A stretch of DNA of 64,000 nt from Daphnia carinata (Eukaryota; Arthropoda; Branchiopoda; Diplostraca; Daphniidae): contig NC_081333.1 in NCBI RefSeq assembly GCF_022539665.2, forward strand, positions 3,658,001-3,722,000, in the 5' to 3' direction. Of this stretch, positions 62,088-64,000 are shown piece by piece (within the stretch, counting starts at the first letter, position 1; the number at the start of each line of letters is the position of its first letter). A program made the translations under genes and the position numbers. Below the pieces are notes generated by a model. The model had not been told where the DNA came from, searched no databases, and saw nothing but the letters and a program-made list of their open reading frames with translations.

Positions 62088-64000
62088 ATGGAGATGAACA
62101 AAATCAAAACTGCCCTTCATCAGGTGAGTGGAAGGCCATCATAATTTTTAAAAGCGTACAGTAGAAAGACAAGCGGGGAGCATAACGTGGCGTACAAGCC
62201 AAGAAGCATGCAATTTATTCCGAACTATTTCTGAATTGGCTTCTCATTTGTAGCTGAGGAATGCTGTGAAAGACTGTCAATTGAATGACTCTAGCGATGA
62301 ATTCCTTCTTAAATGGCTAAAAGGTATAATAATTTTGGTTATTAAAACAAGTTCTGTTTTGATGTCTCATTTGCAATGAAACAGCACATGATTTCGATGT
62401 AGCTCGAGCCACCAAAATGCTCAGACAGGTGATTTTTTTTATAAGGTCTCTTTAATGATCATATATTTACATTTTCATCTTGTAAATCTAAAGACATTAG
62501 AATGGCGGCGAGTAAACGGAGTGGATAAACTCTTAGATACGTTCAAAATTAGCGATGTGATGAAAAAATATTTTTCCGTCGGACGAGTTGGAGTTGACAA
62601 ATACGGGTGCCCACGTCAGTATAAAAGAAACACATTTACATGTACAGTAGATTAATCTATCTCATTTTCTTTTATCCCCCAATTTATACACATTTCCATC
62701 ACACCTTCAGTTTACGTTTCTGCAATGGGAAGAATGGACATGAAAGGCATTCCGGACAATGTATAATTGAGCTTTCGTTAAACTGACATTTCAAAATTAA
62801 TTTTCAGGAATTCTGTTATCTACAAAGAAAAACGAATTATCAGAAATGTTGATTTATAGAGAAGAGAAGTATATTAAGGCGGCTAGAGAGGAACGTGAAC
62901 GAACAGGTAGGCCGATCGCGACGCATACGATCATCTTCGACTTCGATCATCTATCGATGAAACAGCTAACGTGCAAGCCAGGTACAATTCTATGCCAATT
63001 CAAACAGAAATCTGTAAAAAAACAAAACCCAATGTATCATTTCATTTACAGTTGCCTTTGAGTTAATGGCTTTCACCAGATTACAGTTGGCCCACTACCC
63101 TTTAAATCTTCGTCGGGCGTTCATCATTAACGGTAGGCTCTGTTCACATTTGTTCCTACCGCAAACTGTCGCAACATAATCCTCGTGTTTTTTCTCGTTT
63201 GAAAGCCCCCAAGTTATCTTTTCAACTGTTGTTCGCTATGTTGAATCCGTTCCTACCCGAGACTGCCACCGCGTGTCTGAGAGTTTTTGGTAACGACAAA
63301 ACACAGTGGACATCCGCTTTGCTAGAGGAAATCGACGCCGATCAAATTCCTGCGTTTTACGGAGGCACAATGACCGATCCCGATGGTGATCCCAAATGCC
63401 CTAGCAAGGTAATACAAAAAGAAAAAGTATTCTTAAAGCGATGATTCTCCGATCTAATCAAAGCTTAGTTCAATATGGGAGGTGAGGTACCTCAATCCTA
63501 TTACCTTTGCAACAATGCTCCGGTCGCTAAAAAATATATGGAGACGCTGCACGTTATTGCAGGTGTTGGAGGACGGAAGAAACTGAAATATAAAATCGAG
63601 ATTGTCCCTTCCGTAATGAGGTAGCGTGAACATAGTGCATCATCTGTCAATATAAATAAGGCCTCGTGTTGTTGGGTTCTTAAAAAACAGATGGGAGTTT
63701 ATGACTGAAGGAGGAGACATTGAATTTCGAGTTTACAATAGCAATTTAAACGATGAGGAAGATTTGCTCCCGCCTAACAGGGTCGATAGCCATTTGGTGA
63801 TGGAAGAGGGTGAGCTAACGTGCCATCAACCAGGCAAATGTAAGTTATCTTTAAAACATGCGCGTTTGCATAATTGACATTCAATTTCTTTTGAATTCCG
63901 ATCAGATATTTTCGAGTTCAGCAACACGTTTAGCTATTTGAAAACGAAAAAAGTTTACTACCACATTACTGTCCATCCACAATCATCGGAAAATGTTTGA
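62088..64000 (+). CDS. SEC14L2: SEC14-like protein (CRAL-TRIO plus GOLD), SEC14L2 type
   Basis: Cytosolic lipid-transfer protein; family members bind tocopherol, squalene or phosphoinositides. Exons: 62088-62123, 62254-62323, 62385-62428, 62494-62614, 62711-62746, 62808-62981, 63052-63132, 63206-63408, 63469-63620, 63691-63839, 63906-64000; 386 aa. The CRAL-TRIO N-lobe has FLLKWLKAHDFDVARATKML; the lipid-binding fold has FDFDHLSMKQL and FIINAPKLSFQLLFAMLNPF. GGTMTDPDGDPKC closes it and is a hallmark of the SEC14L2 group. A GOLD beta-sandwich follows (WEFMTEGGDIEFRVY ... TCHQPGKYIFEFSNTFS). The intron at 62747-62807 starts GC instead of GT; only that donor keeps the family sequence. The stop codon is the last triplet of the window. 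Confidence 0.93.

Noticed and set aside
62747-62764. GT donor at 62761 for the SEC14-like exon
   Set aside because: Joining it to the next exon gives a frame that stops within about 15 codons and loses the conserved family sequence.

Overview
The window looks like nuclear DNA of an arthropod, most likely a Daphnia-type branchiopod crustacean. Genes are compact, introns are mostly about 60-80 bp with GT-AG ends, intergenic spacers are AT-rich, and the secreted-protein genes are of MAM, CUB and chitin-binding type. Exons below were joined by eye from splice signals, reading phase and protein homology; every multi-exon model listed as a full gene closes in frame.

1-28.5 kb is a conserved housekeeping block. 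It holds a broken 5'-truncated copy of an ABCB/P-glycoprotein gene (1-2265, -), DNA topoisomerase III beta (-), RanBPM (RANBP9/10 type, +), the intact ABCB multidrug transporter (-), the YWTD/EGF receptor cueball (-), CstF50 (+), isopentenyl-diphosphate isomerase (-), WDR82 (-) and the arginine methyltransferase CARM1 (+). Several pairs are head to head with 0.3-0.8 kb between start codons, suggesting shared promoters.

29.2-35.9 kb holds one unusual gene (-): an N-terminal tail with ten SH2-docking-like tyrosine motifs, then a serine-rich linker, a PH domain and a complete actin-related fold. I do not recognise this architecture. 35.9-41.7 kb shows no coding signal.

41.7-50.3 kb contains a Star-like FkbM-domain membrane protein (+), then a 5-kb near-perfect palindrome (43741-48774). 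The palindrome ends in TGGCAATCCG inverted repeats beside TA dinucleotides; each arm carries convergent reading frames and a block of three hairpins, and the centre holds three tRNA-like sequences. An 80-bp inverted repeat (41161-41240 / 49881-49960) brackets the whole unit.

50.5-60.8 kb (all -) encodes secreted matrix-type proteins: a glycine-rich peptide assembled from 14 tiny coding exons, then four tandem MAM-like genes with different partners (chitin-binding; none; MAM-Thr/Pro repeat-MAM-CUB; CUB). 62.1-64.0 kb is a SEC14L2-like CRAL-TRIO/GOLD lipid-transfer protein (+), whose stop codon is the last three bases of the window.
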